Assembly: GCF_014642655.1 (NCBI RefSeq)
Contig: NZ_BMIR01000014.1
Span: 1-64,000, forward strand
Source of the DNA: Pullulanibacillus camelliae
GTDB taxonomy: Bacteria > Bacillota > Bacilli > Bacillales > Sporolactobacillaceae
Direction of reading: 5' to 3'
DNA: 64,000 nucleotides
The notes under the pieces were generated by a model. The model was not told the origin of the DNA and did no database searches. It saw only the letters and a list, made by a program, of their open reading frames with translations. Positions 32,790 through 41,931 of this stretch are shown one piece after another (position 1 is the first letter of the stretch; each line of letters opens with the position of its first letter). The translations under genes and the position numbers were made by a program.

Positions 32790-33890
32790 TTAACTGATTT
32801 GTTCCCGATTTCGCCTTCTGGTTCTTTCCGTCTTATCAATAAATTCACGCATTACTGCTTGTCTCTCTCTTATCTTCTTATTTGCAAGCTTAACTCCCCC
32901 TTCATCACCCATTGATTCCAACATCATTTTTTCTCGTTTGGCAGCACGAATGCGCCGCTCAAGGTAACGTTGTTTCTGACTTTCAGCATAGACACGTTTG
33001 CTTTCCTTAGCATCATAAGGTTGGTACCTCTTCTTCGACACCCCAGGAATATAAGGATAAAGCACGTGCATACAGTTAATACCGCCAATGCCTTCTATGG
33101 TGCCATATCCCGTATCACTCAAAGGTGGATATTTATCACTGTTCCCGCTTCGTGAATAAATTCTGCCTTGAAAAGGGATATGAGATGGCCTTGATCCTGC
33201 ATGACTCGACACTTCGACGAGATCAACATCATACTCATCAAATCTTGTATCCTGCATATCATTAGCCACATTATTTGACATCGACCTTGTGACCATGTTG
33301 ACATAGGCTTCTGTTGACCAACGTTTCCCTGCTTTATCAATGAGTGCTGGAACACCTTTTTCTGCCCACTTTTGACTTACCTCTCTAAGCGCCTGCTGTC
33401 CTGTCATGTTACCCGTCAACACTTTTCCAACCGTTTGACTTAGGATGTCTCTATAAACCTCTTTGCCTTGGTTCAGGAGTGTACTATTGATGAGATTAAA
33501 AGTATCCTTGGCTTGCCTCTGGTAGGACGATAAAACGGAATTTAATGCAACACTTTCACTAATCGACGGTGGTTGAATTAATTTACCTTGTTGAACAGCT
33601 TCTTCGAGGTCCCCTTCAAATTCTTCAAGCGTTTTATATCCTGCTTGCCTAAGCATTTTAGTTACTTCATTGACAGCCAATTTAGAGTGTTTAGCTATTA
33701 TGATGATATTTGTTTGTGTTAAAGACTCCAACTCTGCAAGCTTTTTAGATTGCCAAGAATGAACATCATTATTAAGTAAACTTTTATCTTTTCTGAGCTT
33801 TTTTGCAGCGTTAATTAATATCTGCTCTTCAATGGCTAAATAAACCTGAACAACTGGAATGGTGAGTTGCTGTTGTTTCTGATAGTCCAT
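32790..33890 (-). CDS. Minor head protein (Phage_min_cap2 / head morphogenesis)
   Basis: 366 residues, helical N-terminal two thirds, then a block with SSHAGSRPSHIPFQGRIYS and IGGINCMHVLYPYIPG, the signature of the Phage_min_cap2 family, related to SPP1 gp7. It is ejected or bound with the portal and helps DNA entry. Its start overlaps the portal stop. Confidence 0.85.
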   Translation of the reverse strand: MDYQKQQQLTIPVVQVYLAIEEQILINAAKKLRKDKSLLNNDVHSWQSKKLAELESLTQTNIIIIAKHSKLAVNEVTKMLRQAGYKTLEEFEGDLEEAVQQGKLIQPPSISESVALNSVLSSYQRQAKDTFNLINSTLLNQGKEVYRDILSQTVGKVLTGNMTGQQALREVSQKWAEKGVPALIDKAGKRWSTEAYVNMVTRSMSNNVANDMQDTRFDEYDVDLVEVSSHAGSRPSHIPFQGRIYSRSGNSDKYPPLSDTGYGTIEGIGGINCMHVLYPYIPGVSKKRYQPYDAKESKRVYAESQKQRYLERRIRAAKREKMMLESMGDEGGVKLANKKIRERQAVMREFIDKTERTRRRNREQIS

Positions 33891-35377
33891 TAGTCATCAC
33901 CACTTTGATTCCCGATCCCAAACATATCAACTTGGGACGCTGTAGCTGTAGCAGTCTCTTGATTAATCTCATCAAACCAACGCCTTGCTTCATCCTCAGG
34001 TAAATCAAATATCCTCATGATCGCTCTAACTTTTGGCATGAGCCCTTGGCCTACCAAGCCCGAATAATAATCCGCATTCTGCTTTCTATCTTCCGCAATT
34101 GAATCATCAAAATCTATGGCTACCTCATAATCATCAGGCGCTTCAAAAAATCCATAAAGATGTGCGACTTCACAAATGGATATGATTAACTCCTTCAATC
34201 CTTCCTCAACAAGGGTCTCATGGCTGTTCTTGGTTCTAAATGTCTTAGAGTTCTCACTTACAACCTCAGTAGCAGTCTTAACGCCCTGCCCATCAAAAGT
34301 AAAGGTCCCAGCGCTAAATCCCACTTGCATAGCGAGCAGGTTAAGAAAAGCGTTAATAGCTGAGATATGTTCACTCACTCTGAGCTCGACGCTAATATCT
34401 TTGATGGCATCAGCATCCATCCCCATATTAAAGGATTGATAAGCCTCGTCGTTTGCGTCGAAGTATCTAACCATTTGTTGAGTTTCGGGATCCAAAACAG
34501 TCTTTATTGCCGAGCTAGGTACCAAAATACGCTTTTTCCCAAGCCTAAATTCACGATTAAAGCTATCAAAAGCCGTATCCAAAGACTTTAAGGTATCTAA
34601 TGAATTAGCGTATAGAGAAATCCCTAAAGGGCTTTGTGTGTCAAAATTGTTTGCTGTATTGGGTTTAATATACACGAATAAGGGGCGAGACAAGTTTTTT
34701 ACTCTTACTTCTTCTTCGATATCGGGATAAAGCGTTTCTAAAGGTACTTTAATCCCTAAATCAATTTTCGAATCAGACTGATAGAGCTCATTGGTGACGA
34801 TATACTCAGTTCCTTCCCAGGTATGCCATTCAAGCAAAGTGTAATACTTTTTTCCCTTTACAGATTCGCTAACAAATACACCCTCTGTTATCTCATCAGA
34901 GGTATTTGAAACGGGTACAAAGCAGTCAGCAGTGGCATAACCAATTCGGACACCTTTGTCATCGGCATAGACTTTTATCGCCATCCCGCCATGAGCAAAA
35001 CCATATTCAAGGTATCTCTGAAGCTGTTTATAGAAGTGATTCATTTTAAAAACATCAGCAATGTTATTCGATAATTCTTCATCTGAAATATTGATCTGAC
35101 ATTTTTCGTTAAACACTAATGCGGCCATTTCTTGAGAGACAATCTTTGGCATATTCAAGGTGTTCATTCGCCGTGTTTTTTCACCGTCAACAGTATGGTA
35201 ACGGATCTTATGGAAGTCCTCATAATAGCCTTTATAGAGCGCATTCCATATGTCTATCCGATTATAGTGCTCATCACTCTCTGTGATGTTCTTGTGATCG
35301 CTTAAACTCTTAATGCCTTTAATCAATCCCATCCTATACATCCACCCCCTAACCTTTTGAATAATGGATTTAAACAT
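33890..35377 (-). CDS. Portal protein
   Basis: 495 residues (IWNALYKGYYEDFHKIRYHTVDG; MAALVFNEKCQINISD; GVKTATEVVSENSKTFRTK), the SPP1/A118-like portal family. It forms the 12-subunit ring through which DNA is packed. It lies between the large terminase and the minor head protein, as expected. Confidence 0.92.
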   Translation of the reverse strand: MFKSIIQKVRGWMYRMGLIKGIKSLSDHKNITESDEHYNRIDIWNALYKGYYEDFHKIRYHTVDGEKTRRMNTLNMPKIVSQEMAALVFNEKCQINISDEELSNNIADVFKMNHFYKQLQRYLEYGFAHGGMAIKVYADDKGVRIGYATADCFVPVSNTSDEITEGVFVSESVKGKKYYTLLEWHTWEGTEYIVTNELYQSDSKIDLGIKVPLETLYPDIEEEVRVKNLSRPLFVYIKPNTANNFDTQSPLGISLYANSLDTLKSLDTAFDSFNREFRLGKKRILVPSSAIKTVLDPETQQMVRYFDANDEAYQSFNMGMDADAIKDISVELRVSEHISAINAFLNLLAMQVGFSAGTFTFDGQGVKTATEVVSENSKTFRTKNSHETLVEEGLKELIISICEVAHLYGFFEAPDDYEVAIDFDDSIAEDRKQNADYYSGLVGQGLMPKVRAIMRIFDLPEDEARRWFDEINQETATATASQVDMFGIGNQSGDD

Positions 35378-35389
35378 TATTTCACCACC

Positions 35390-36664
35390 TTATATGACAT
35401 AACGTTTATAAAAATAATTGTTAGCATATCTTGCTTCGTCCATTGCGTGGTTCCAGTCATCAATCGGGTTTCCGTTATCATCCCGAACATACATACCAAT
35501 TTCCTTTATAAACGAATAATGATCATATTTATCCGTTTCTACCAAAAAGAACTGTTTATTAGTGATGGAATTTTGGAAACGTTCTATACCCACTTCAATT
35601 CCTCCGCCTTGCCTCTTGGCGTCTTGTGCGTTATTATCCGCCCTGCTCGTCTGTATATTTATCTTGTGGAGTTCTTCTCTCAAAGACTTACATGCAGGGT
35701 CAACAAAAACCTCGGAATATCGCATTTGATATTTATCAATACACCATTCTATGAATTTTTTAATCTCAGTGGCATAAGTACTCATAGCCTTTACTTGCCC
35801 TGTTTCTTTACCAGAATGATAATAATTCGCCACTCTGTTTAATCTAAACGTATCTTTATATCGAGTGACAATATTACAACTGCAGCTGGTCGCATCTGAC
35901 TGACCACCATCAGCAACGAAATACATCTCATATGGTTTTCCTAACAATGTTGGAATCTGATTAACCGAAGGGTTAAACATCGAATAAATAACACCCTCAG
36001 GCATGACTCGCTTTCCATACCAGTCACGATCAAGAAGATAAGGATTCTTTTTCAATGTTTCATAGATTTCTTCTTTTCGTTCTTCGCTGATAATCGGGTT
36101 ATCCTGTATCGTCCAATGTGTCCAGCGTGTATTTTGTACGTCAAACACCTCGGATATAACTGGATGATTCGGTGCAGGAGGGTTTAAATCAGCAATGTGA
36201 AACCTGTCTTGCGCTGCCATGGTTCGTCTGAAACACTCTTGAATAAATGACATATGCAGTAGGTTTATCTCACCAAACGCAACGGAACCTAACGACATAC
36301 CAGTTATAGCACCAACGCTATTCGCTTTGGCTCCACCTTTGTAATAAATCTTCTTAACGCCTTTTGGTGTGTGGATCTCCAAATGGTCCCCGTGTTCATC
36401 ATGCTTAATCTTCCCTAGATCTCCGAATATGTGCATTAATCCAGTACCGTCACCATCCATAAACAAACGAAAAGCCTGCTCTTGGTTATAAGCAGACACT
36501 AAGTGGTTTTGGTCTCTGGAAAAACTGTATAAGTAAGCTAAGCGAAAATGAACACCTGTTGTCTTTCCTGAACGAGGTGTCCCTTCGTGTACTTCTAAAC
36601 CAACATCAAAAGGGGCTTTAACTATCTTCTTTTGTTTTGGTGATAGTATTATTTTCTTAGTCAT
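35390..36664 (-). CDS. Terminase large subunit
   Basis: 424 residues. The ATPase half has a Walker A at [10 protein letters not shown] (residues about 28-37) and a Walker-B-like [12 protein letters not shown]. The nuclease half has acidic residues in [21 protein letters not shown] and [13 protein letters not shown]. It is of the PBSX/A118 type. It cuts and pumps DNA into the prohead. Confidence 0.93.
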   Translation of the reverse strand: MTKKIILSPKQKKIVKAPFDVGLEVHEGTPRSGKTTGVHFRLAYLYSFSRDQNHLVSAYNQEQAFRLFMDGDGTGLMHIFGDLGKIKHDEHGDHLEIHTPKGVKKIYYKGGAKANSVGAITGMSLGSVAFGEINLLHMSFIQECFRRTMAAQDRFHIADLNPPAPNHPVISEVFDVQNTRWTHWTIQDNPIISEERKEEIYETLKKNPYLLDRDWYGKRVMPEGVIYSMFNPSVNQIPTLLGKPYEMYFVADGGQSDATSCSCNIVTRYKDTFRLNRVANYYHSGKETGQVKAMSTYATEIKKFIEWCIDKYQMRYSEVFVDPACKSLREELHKINIQTSRADNNAQDAKRQGGGIEVGIERFQNSITNKQFFLVETDKYDHYSFIKEIGMYVRDDNGNPIDDWNHAMDEARYANNYFYKRYVI

Positions 36665-37406
36665 CAGAAGTCACCGTATCAATAAGAGTTTCAAGCAATG
36701 AAGTATCCTTTTTCTCTCCTTGGATAAGTTTGGTGCGTTCAATAATAAACTCTGTTTCTTTCTTAGTCTTTTCTATGCTTGCTTGCATTCTTTTAATTTC
36801 TAGTAATCTAATATCATCTTCACTAGCCATCTCGTTAAACTGTTTTAACATGCTACGGAGTTCGCCCATGGCTCGACTTTGAGAATTTAAAAAATTCGCC
36901 TGTTTATCCCAAGCGAATTGAATTTCCCATTCATTCTTTTCTGTGTCAAAACTGTCACCAGACGATGACTCGGTTTTCTTGACCTCTTTGGTCATATCCC
37001 ATTTATCTTCTACGAACATGATTTGTTGCGCCCTCATAATAGATGCAAATTGCATTTTTATATTCATCCAAAGTATATCTAAAGGCGTAATGTTATCGAT
37101 TTCGTTTACAATGTCTAATGTTTCCTTCGGCAAATATTTAGCAAACAATCCATGAGTAGTTGCGTTTTGGTTTCCTTTAGGTGCTGCCCCTCCACGATTA
37201 CCCTTGGCGTTTATATTACCCTTTGGAGCACCCTTCTTTTTTGTGTGCACACCTTTTTCTTTGGGTGCACCCCTTTCCCTATTCCAACCATATCGCTTTT
37301 TCCATGATTTAACTGTGTTGATTGATACCTCATACTTTTCAGCGATATCTTTGTATTTCATGCCTTTTACATAATCTTTTTCAGCAAGCACATATTTTTC
37401 GGCCAT
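36657..37406 (-). CDS. Terminase small subunit
   Basis: 249 residues. N-terminal helix-turn-helix ([30 protein letters not shown]), a basic linker with [21 protein letters not shown], then coiled coil for oligomerisation, as in PBSX XtmA. It binds the packaging site and overlaps the large subunit start by eight bases. Confidence 0.9.
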   Translation of the reverse strand: MAEKYVLAEKDYVKGMKYKDIAEKYEVSINTVKSWKKRYGWNRERGAPKEKGVHTKKKGAPKGNINAKGNRGGAAPKGNQNATTHGLFAKYLPKETLDIVNEIDNITPLDILWMNIKMQFASIMRAQQIMFVEDKWDMTKEVKKTESSSGDSFDTEKNEWEIQFAWDKQANFLNSQSRAMGELRSMLKQFNEMASEDDIRLLEIKRMQASIEKTKKETEFIIERTKLIQGEKKDTSLLETLIDTVTSDD

Positions 37407-37450
37407 TCTACATCACCTGCCACCTCCATATTTTGTGTTTGTTTTGGAGC

Positions 37451-37478
37451 AAAAGAAAAAGCACCTGTTAAGGTGCTA
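37451..37478 (-). terminator. Terminator of the YfbU-like gene
   Basis: AGCACCT and AGGTGCT pair around TAAC, followed by TTTTCTTTT on the minus strand, between the YfbU-like gene and terminase. Confidence 0.75.
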
Positions 37479-37482
37479 AAAA

Positions 37483-37998
37483 TTATGACTCTAAAATCCT
37501 ATTGATTTTATCCGCAGATAAGTTACTATCGTACCTATCACTGATGCTTTTCCAAGTATCAAGCATTCTTCGATACTTACTCAAAGTTGAATGGTGTGTA
37601 TTATAATCGGGGTTTTTGCCTTCTCCCCACAATTCCTCAAATCTTTCTAATTTATGCATAAAAAATCGTGCGTAAACCATATATCGGGTTTCGTCATTGC
37701 CATCAAAACCTTTAAATTTCAACTTTTCAGGATCAACTTTTTCCTTTTCTTTTTTATCCAAACCCCTATAAGAAAAATTTAAACTTCGATACATTTGAAG
37801 AATATCAATAACTTCCTCACTTATTTCCTCTGGAAGATCATCCAACACCCACTCAATAAGGTCATCATAATTTTGTTTATAACCTTGTAACAATATTTCC
37901 TTATTTAATTCATAATCATTTTGATTATCAGGATCTAAAACTCCTAAAATACTGTACTGATTTATTAACAATAATCTTTCTACTTTACTTAATTCCAT
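37483..37998 (-). CDS. YfbU family protein (moron)
   Basis: 171 residues aligning along the whole length with E. coli YfbU (ERLLLINQYSILGVLDP; IIDILQMYRSL-like VIDILQMYRSL; FKGFDGNDETRYM; YRRMLDTWKS). The biochemical role is unknown; YfbU has been linked to cell-death phenotypes in E. coli. In this phage it stands between a possible RNA gene and terminase with its own terminator, so it is cargo, not a packaging gene. Confidence 0.8.
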   Translation of the reverse strand: MELSKVERLLLINQYSILGVLDPDNQNDYELNKEILLQGYKQNYDDLIEWVLDDLPEEISEEVIDILQMYRSLNFSYRGLDKKEKEKVDPEKLKFKGFDGNDETRYMVYARFFMHKLERFEELWGEGKNPDYNTHHSTLSKYRRMLDTWKSISDRYDSNLSADKINRILES

Positions 37999-38034
37999 AC
38001 TTCCAACCCTCCATTGTCGTGTTAATTATCAACA

Positions 38035-38235
38035 TTCGACAGAAAAGAGGATAATCCTGCAATAAAATATAAAAAGCACCGTCGACTACGCTGCTTCGGA
38101 TTACTCCTACTCATTTCGCCGCTGATAGGTGCTTTATTATCATTCGACCGGGCTAACCCCGATCCCTTAAATTGTGGCTCCGAAAGGAGACAGTGCCTCC
38201 CCGTCCAGCCTTCCATGGTATAACCATATCATAAA
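38035..38235 (-). ncRNA. Candidate structured RNA between late regulator and terminase
   Basis: About 200 nt without a convincing gene on the minus strand. It can form: ATGGT/ACCAT near 38,221; GATCGGG-GTTAG-CCCGGTC (seven pairs); CTCC-TTTC-GGAG; and an outer stem AGCACC...GGTGCT enclosing about 55 nt, ending in TTTTTATATTTT. A 64-codon frame overlaps it but has no ribosome site and looks random. The RNA could act in packaging or late regulation. The pairing is by eye only. Confidence 0.45.
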
Positions 38236-38238
38236 AAA

Positions 38239-38694
38239 TCAATCTAAAAGTGCCTTAAAGGTGCCTTTATTAATTCTCGAACTCACTTTCTTGATCCAGT
38301 CATAGCTGTAGCCTAATTCATCCGCAATCTCAATCAACGATTTACCCTGCATTCGAAGATAAGCCACCTTATAATCCAGACCCTCAAACTCGCTGATCTT
38401 CTCTTCCATCTGACGCTTGGCCAGTTCTTTTTCATTCATAACTTTATACAACGGTTCTAATGATTTATCTATGCCATTGATCCGACTCACGATCTCATTC
38501 AGTGGAAATGGTTCATAACTTGATGAGACGCGTTCTTTTGAGTAATCTACAGTACTCGCTCCGCTTGGTGCATTAGCAAACATCATTCGTCTTAGGTGCT
38601 CACGTTCCCTTTCTAGGCTTGATATGCGAATATCTAAAATATCTATTTCACGACATAAGTCCATGTAAGTATTTGTTGTCACTGCTACTCCCAT
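38239..38694 (-). CDS. Phage late regulator, sigma-like helix-turn-helix (RinA/ArpU type)
   Basis: 151 residues. Long helical N-terminus (LCREIDILDIRISSLERERE), then a C-terminal helix-turn-helix (KVAYLRMQGKSLIEIADELGYSYDWIKKVSSRI) like sigma region 4. Proteins of this type lie just before the terminase genes in Gram-positive phages and activate late transcription. Function is by position and fold. Confidence 0.7.
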   Translation of the reverse strand: MGVAVTTNTYMDLCREIDILDIRISSLEREREHLRRMMFANAPSGASTVDYSKERVSSSYEPFPLNEIVSRINGIDKSLEPLYKVMNEKELAKRQMEEKISEFEGLDYKVAYLRMQGKSLIEIADELGYSYDWIKKVSSRINKGTFKALLD

Positions 38695-38705
38695 AAGAAC
38701 GCCCC

Positions 38706-38831
38706 CTAATATTGTTTAAATGCCCCGCCCTTGGCTCTTTTGTACCTTGGCATGTTTATGTTCATGAGTTCCTTCAAATCCCTATCAGATAGCTTTTCTG
38801 TGCGTTTCCGCTTAGGTTTCTTCTTTTTCAT
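38706..38831 (-). CDS. Small basic phage protein
   Basis: 41 residues: a lysine/arginine-rich head, then LSDRDLKELMNINMPRYKRAKGGAFKQ. Very similar small proteins lie before the late regulator in many Bacillus and Staphylococcus phages. Function unknown. It is located between the csf-operon terminator and the regulator. Confidence 0.6.
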   Translation of the reverse strand: MKKKKPKRKRTEKLSDRDLKELMNINMPRYKRAKGGAFKQY

Positions 38832-38847
38832 GTCATCACTCCAAAAT

Positions 38848-38894
38848 AAAAAGGACACCTAATAAGCGCATTTCTGCGTCTTACTAAGTGCCCT
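38848..38894 (-). terminator. Terminator at the end of the csf operon
   Basis: A long stem on the minus strand (GGGCAC/GTGTCC, TTAGTAAG/CTTATTAG, CGCA/TGCG) followed by five T. It lies 17 bp after the stop of the transporter-like gene and marks the end of the operon. Confidence 0.8.
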
Positions 38895-38910
38895 CCGTTT
38901 TTCGGTTAGG

Positions 38911-39876
38911 CTAATTATTTTTTAGTGTTTTAATTATAATACAAAATGCAGCTATAATAGCAAAAGGAACACGTATTGATCCATAGAATGTCCATAAGTT
39001 TAAAATGTTTGTTTTAGCCACCAATGCCATCAAAGCCATTAAAAATAATATCACCATCCAAGTTCTCGATTGAAAAATCGTTTTTCCGTATGATCCCACT
39101 GCTGATAACGCCCCAACTAATGTGGATCCTGCTACACCAATCACAATGATTCCAATCAATATAGAATGCATTTTACCAAAATAGGCCAGCAATCCTATTA
39201 AACACATATAAAATGCGAAAATGAGACTTGATAATATAAATGGACTAATTGAATATCCCGTTGAAATGCGCCTTTGCCATATTTGTTGATCGACAATCGG
39301 CCCCGATATAAGGATAAGTGATGACCATATTGCCCAATGAATGTCCTCGGTGTTTGAATGTGTGATAATATGATGCTCTCCACCGAGTAAAATAACAAGA
39401 ATAGCAATCCCAATAACGAAGATAAACTGAAGAGATCCCATAACTATTGAACCTTTGAAACCCTTTGTCAAGATAATTAAGAACAGTATTATTGAAAAAA
39501 CAATCCCTAAAAAGTCCGGCAACCCTAGCATGCCAATCCCTTGATTGATGGCTGTTAAATTAACGAGAATCGAAAAAAACTGGATAAAAAGAATCAATAT
39601 CCTATATATAGGTATAAACGTCTTGGGGAGCAGGTCAGATATAAATCGAGCATTATCGACTTTTTTCGTGATGAATCCAAAAATCAAAAGAGCTATAGAA
39701 TTAGCTAATGCCCATATGAAATAAGCTAGAAATCCCTTTTGTTGAAAGACTTGCATCCCTACAATGACCGAAACGCCCCATGCCCAAGTCGATGCTAGAG
39801 ATAAGCCTATGATAAAGGGATGCCGATTTTTGGAAAAATTAAAGTTATCCAAGGGTCGATACCTCAGGGAATTCAT
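38911..39876 (-). CDS. Polytopic membrane transporter-like protein in the csf operon
   Basis: 321 residues with about ten hydrophobic helices. The start ASTWAWGVSVIVGMQVFQQK with a following WALANSIALLIFGFITKK resembles the first helices of LeuT-fold (SSS/APC-type) transporters. The length is short for such a carrier. It overlaps the end of the CysH-like gene by 32 bp and is the last gene before the terminator, so it is co-expressed with the csf genes. Substrate unknown; sulfur compounds or nucleosides are guesses from its neighbour. Confidence 0.6.
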   Translation of the reverse strand: MNSLRYRPLDNFNFSKNRHPFIIGLSLASTWAWGVSVIVGMQVFQQKGFLAYFIWALANSIALLIFGFITKKVDNARFISDLLPKTFIPIYRILILFIQFFSILVNLTAINQGIGMLGLPDFLGIVFSIILFLIILTKGFKGSIVMGSLQFIFVIGIAILVILLGGEHHIITHSNTEDIHWAIWSSLILISGPIVDQQIWQRRISTGYSISPFILSSLIFAFYMCLIGLLAYFGKMHSILIGIIVIGVAGSTLVGALSAVGSYGKTIFQSRTWMVILFLMALMALVAKTNILNLWTFYGSIRVPFAIIAAFCIIIKTLKNN

Positions 39877-40618
39877 CCACTAACTTTTGATAGAGTTCAG
39901 GGTGATTGAATTTTAAATCTGCCACACGCCCCAAATGAGCATTAAATACACCGCTCCAATTACTGATTCTCACTTTTTCCCTAGATCCTTTATAAAGGTC
40001 ACGATCATATTCGGGATGATAAGGAATATCTCGACTTACAATATAAGCCCAAATATCTCTCCCTGACCAACCAAGTAGAGGATTAGCCACCCACATTTTG
40101 TCTCTTTTCCTGAAAAAAAGATGCCCATAAGACTTCGCCATCTTAATCCTTGATGCACTTTCATCTGCCCGAACCCCTTGAAAATAACCATCTTTTTGAT
40201 TTTCTTTGGCATATTTCTCAAATGGCTCGATCATACACTTTTTTGTGACGATGGTTTTATCAGCATTACGATGTATACCAGGGATACCATATTTGTGATA
40301 GATTTCGAACATGGTCATTTCTGGGTAGATCACTGTTAAATTGATTGGATATTTTGATTTAATGACCTCGATATAGTCATAAGTTTCCGGTAGTTCCGCC
40401 TCTAATCCTCTATCTGACCAGACAAAATCAATATCTGGTGCTATTTGCAACAGCAAATGCATTAAAACTATGGAATCCTTCCCAAATGAGATAGAAGCAT
40501 AAGGATTTTTCATTTCTTTCAACGCTTTATTTATAATGTCAAAACTCAATTTTACTTTCTTTTGAAAGGCTGGCAGTCGACTATGAAGCATATAAGTTTC
40601 AATTTCCTCATTTTTCAA
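39845..40618 (-). CDS. CysH-like PP-loop ATPase
   Basis: 257 residues from a TTG at 40618 that overlaps the Cas6-like stop and has GGGGTGCGGA before it; the frame is open to 40744 but that part lies inside the Cas6-like gene. The PP-loop ASISFGKDSIVLMHLLL and the block VWSDRGLEAELPETYDYIE place it in the PAPS reductase/DndC-like ATP pyrophosphatase group. The C-terminal ECGLH catalytic motif of true PAPS reductases is missing. Type IV-B csf loci typically carry such a cysH-like gene. The reaction is unknown, perhaps activation or sulfur transfer on a nucleic acid. Confidence 0.82.
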   Translation of the reverse strand: MKNEEIETYMLHSRLPAFQKKVKLSFDIINKALKEMKNPYASISFGKDSIVLMHLLLQIAPDIDFVWSDRGLEAELPETYDYIEVIKSKYPINLTVIYPEMTMFEIYHKYGIPGIHRNADKTIVTKKCMIEPFEKYAKENQKDGYFQGVRADESASRIKMAKSYGHLFFRKRDKMWVANPLLGWSGRDIWAYIVSRDIPYHPEYDRDLYKGSREKVRISNWSGVFNAHLGRVADLKFNHPELYQKLVDEFPEVSTLG

Positions 40619-41258
40619 TCCGCACCACCCCGCAGCCCATTGATGTTTTACTTCCCATGCCAGACCATTCGGCAAAATGCACCAAAGTCGAAAATTGACT
40701 CTTGAATGTTTCATTGCCAATGGCGCGCAATCGTATCTTACCATTTAATGTCATGATCGGTTTCCAATCAGCAATCTTTAAGCTTTTAGTAACCGTATTA
40801 GCATAGGACAATTTAATAAATGGCTTATTAGGGCGATAATCTTTGTCATGTAAACGGGCTATATGCATATCTATTTTATCTGGAAATAAACTATTCCACT
40901 TATCCTTTACAGAATTTAACAATTTTGTTGGATCAGCAATAGGTGTAATGATGCCATGGATGCTATTAATTAAATGATGAATCGATAATGTGACATCATT
41001 GATTGTTGGAAGTTGCATTAATGAGCGACTATCCATCTGATCAACAATTTCCACTCCATCCATGTTTAAGAATAGGGACTCTGTCGCAATATCTAGCGCG
41101 ATGACTAGATCGGGCAGTTGCAGACTAAATGGATTATACTTATCATTACTATGAATTAATGTGGCCAAAGGAGGACTTTGTTTATTAATCATTGATAAAA
41201 CTGCTCCATACATTTGTTTGCCGTCCTCAAATTTGATCGGTAATCGCGCTTTTAACAA
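40608..41258 (-). CDS. Cas6-like CRISPR RNA endonuclease
   Basis: 216 residues from a TTG at 41258 (AGGAGAG six bases before); an ATG at 41276 is the alternative. It looks like a double ferredoxin-fold RAMP protein: LKARLPIKFE first strand, an N-terminal histidine in TLIHSNDKYNPFSLQ (position of the catalytic His of Cas6), and the C-terminal glycine-rich loop SGMGSKTSMGCGVV, the clearest Cas6 mark. It overlaps the end of csf3. Cas6 cuts the repeat RNA to make guides; subtype IV-B loci usually lack it. It could instead be a second Cas5/Cas7-like RAMP. Confidence 0.7.
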   Translation of the reverse strand: MLKARLPIKFEDGKQMYGAVLSMINKQSPPLATLIHSNDKYNPFSLQLPDLVIALDIATESLFLNMDGVEIVDQMDSRSLMQLPTINDVTLSIHHLINSIHGIITPIADPTKLLNSVKDKWNSLFPDKIDMHIARLHDKDYRPNKPFIKLSYANTVTKSLKIADWKPIMTLNGKIRLRAIGNETFKSQFSTLVHFAEWSGMGSKTSMGCGVVRIEK

Positions 41259-41931
41259 GGTAATCTCTCCTAACATTGGGAATTAAGCAAATACTTTGAT
41301 TGTCTTTCAACCAATAAGGGGGTTTTAGTCCATAAGACCTGACTTGATATACTTCTTTATTTGGCAATTCACCATTAAAAGGTGTTGGGCGCATAATGCC
41401 ATAAGGACCTTTTTCCGTCCAATCCTCTTCGACAGGTCGTATTGTCCATGACTTAATGTGACCATAGCCTTGACTGCTTTTCTTACCTATATTTGTGATA
41501 TATTTTGTTAGCAGTCTATCAATCTCAATAGGGTCACCCATTGCATAAAATTCAATCGACGGAATCACCCGAATGGTTTGCGGCATGCGATAAGCTTTAT
41601 ATTCTCCTGATTTTGTATTTATTGTACCACGTTTACCATTAAAATCGACATATCTCTCAGCTCTATCGCCATTTAAATGACGATGCCAATATTCTATGGA
41701 TTCGCTGACTTGGATATAAAATCCTGATGATGCAGCCCAATGGTCCTCTCGCCATTCTAAGGGGAGATCAGGCTCAATGAGCCCGTCCCTCATAATATCT
41801 CCATTGTAAAGCCTATCTGGTTCGTTTTCTTTCATCCATGCATAGGCGATTAAACTATCCAAATTAAATAGCCCATCAGCTGAATTCACTCGACCGTCTA
41901 AAAGTTCTGCTGTTATCTTTAGGGGTTTCAT
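41227..41931 (-). CDS. csf3: Csf3 (Cas5-like) type IV CRISPR protein
   Basis: 234 residues. The first strand LKITAELLDGRVNSADGLFNLDSLIAYAW and the glycine-rich loop NIGKKSSQGYGHIKSW are typical of Csf3, the Cas5 subunit that caps the 5' end of the guide RNA in type IV complexes. It overlaps csf2 by four bases. It shows no sign of damage. Confidence 0.8.
   Translation of the reverse strand: MKPLKITAELLDGRVNSADGLFNLDSLIAYAWMKENEPDRLYNGDIMRDGLIEPDLPLEWREDHWAASSGFYIQVSESIEYWHRHLNGDRAERYVDFNGKRGTINTKSGEYKAYRMPQTIRVIPSIEFYAMGDPIEIDRLLTKYITNIGKKSSQGYGHIKSWTIRPVEEDWTEKGPYGIMRPTPFNGELPNKEVYQVRSYGLKPPYWLKDNQSICLIPNVRRDYLVKSAITDQI

Noticed and set aside
38022-38216. A 64-residue protein gene before YfbU
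   Set aside because: No ribosome site, odd composition and overlap with stable stems; more likely chance within an RNA element.
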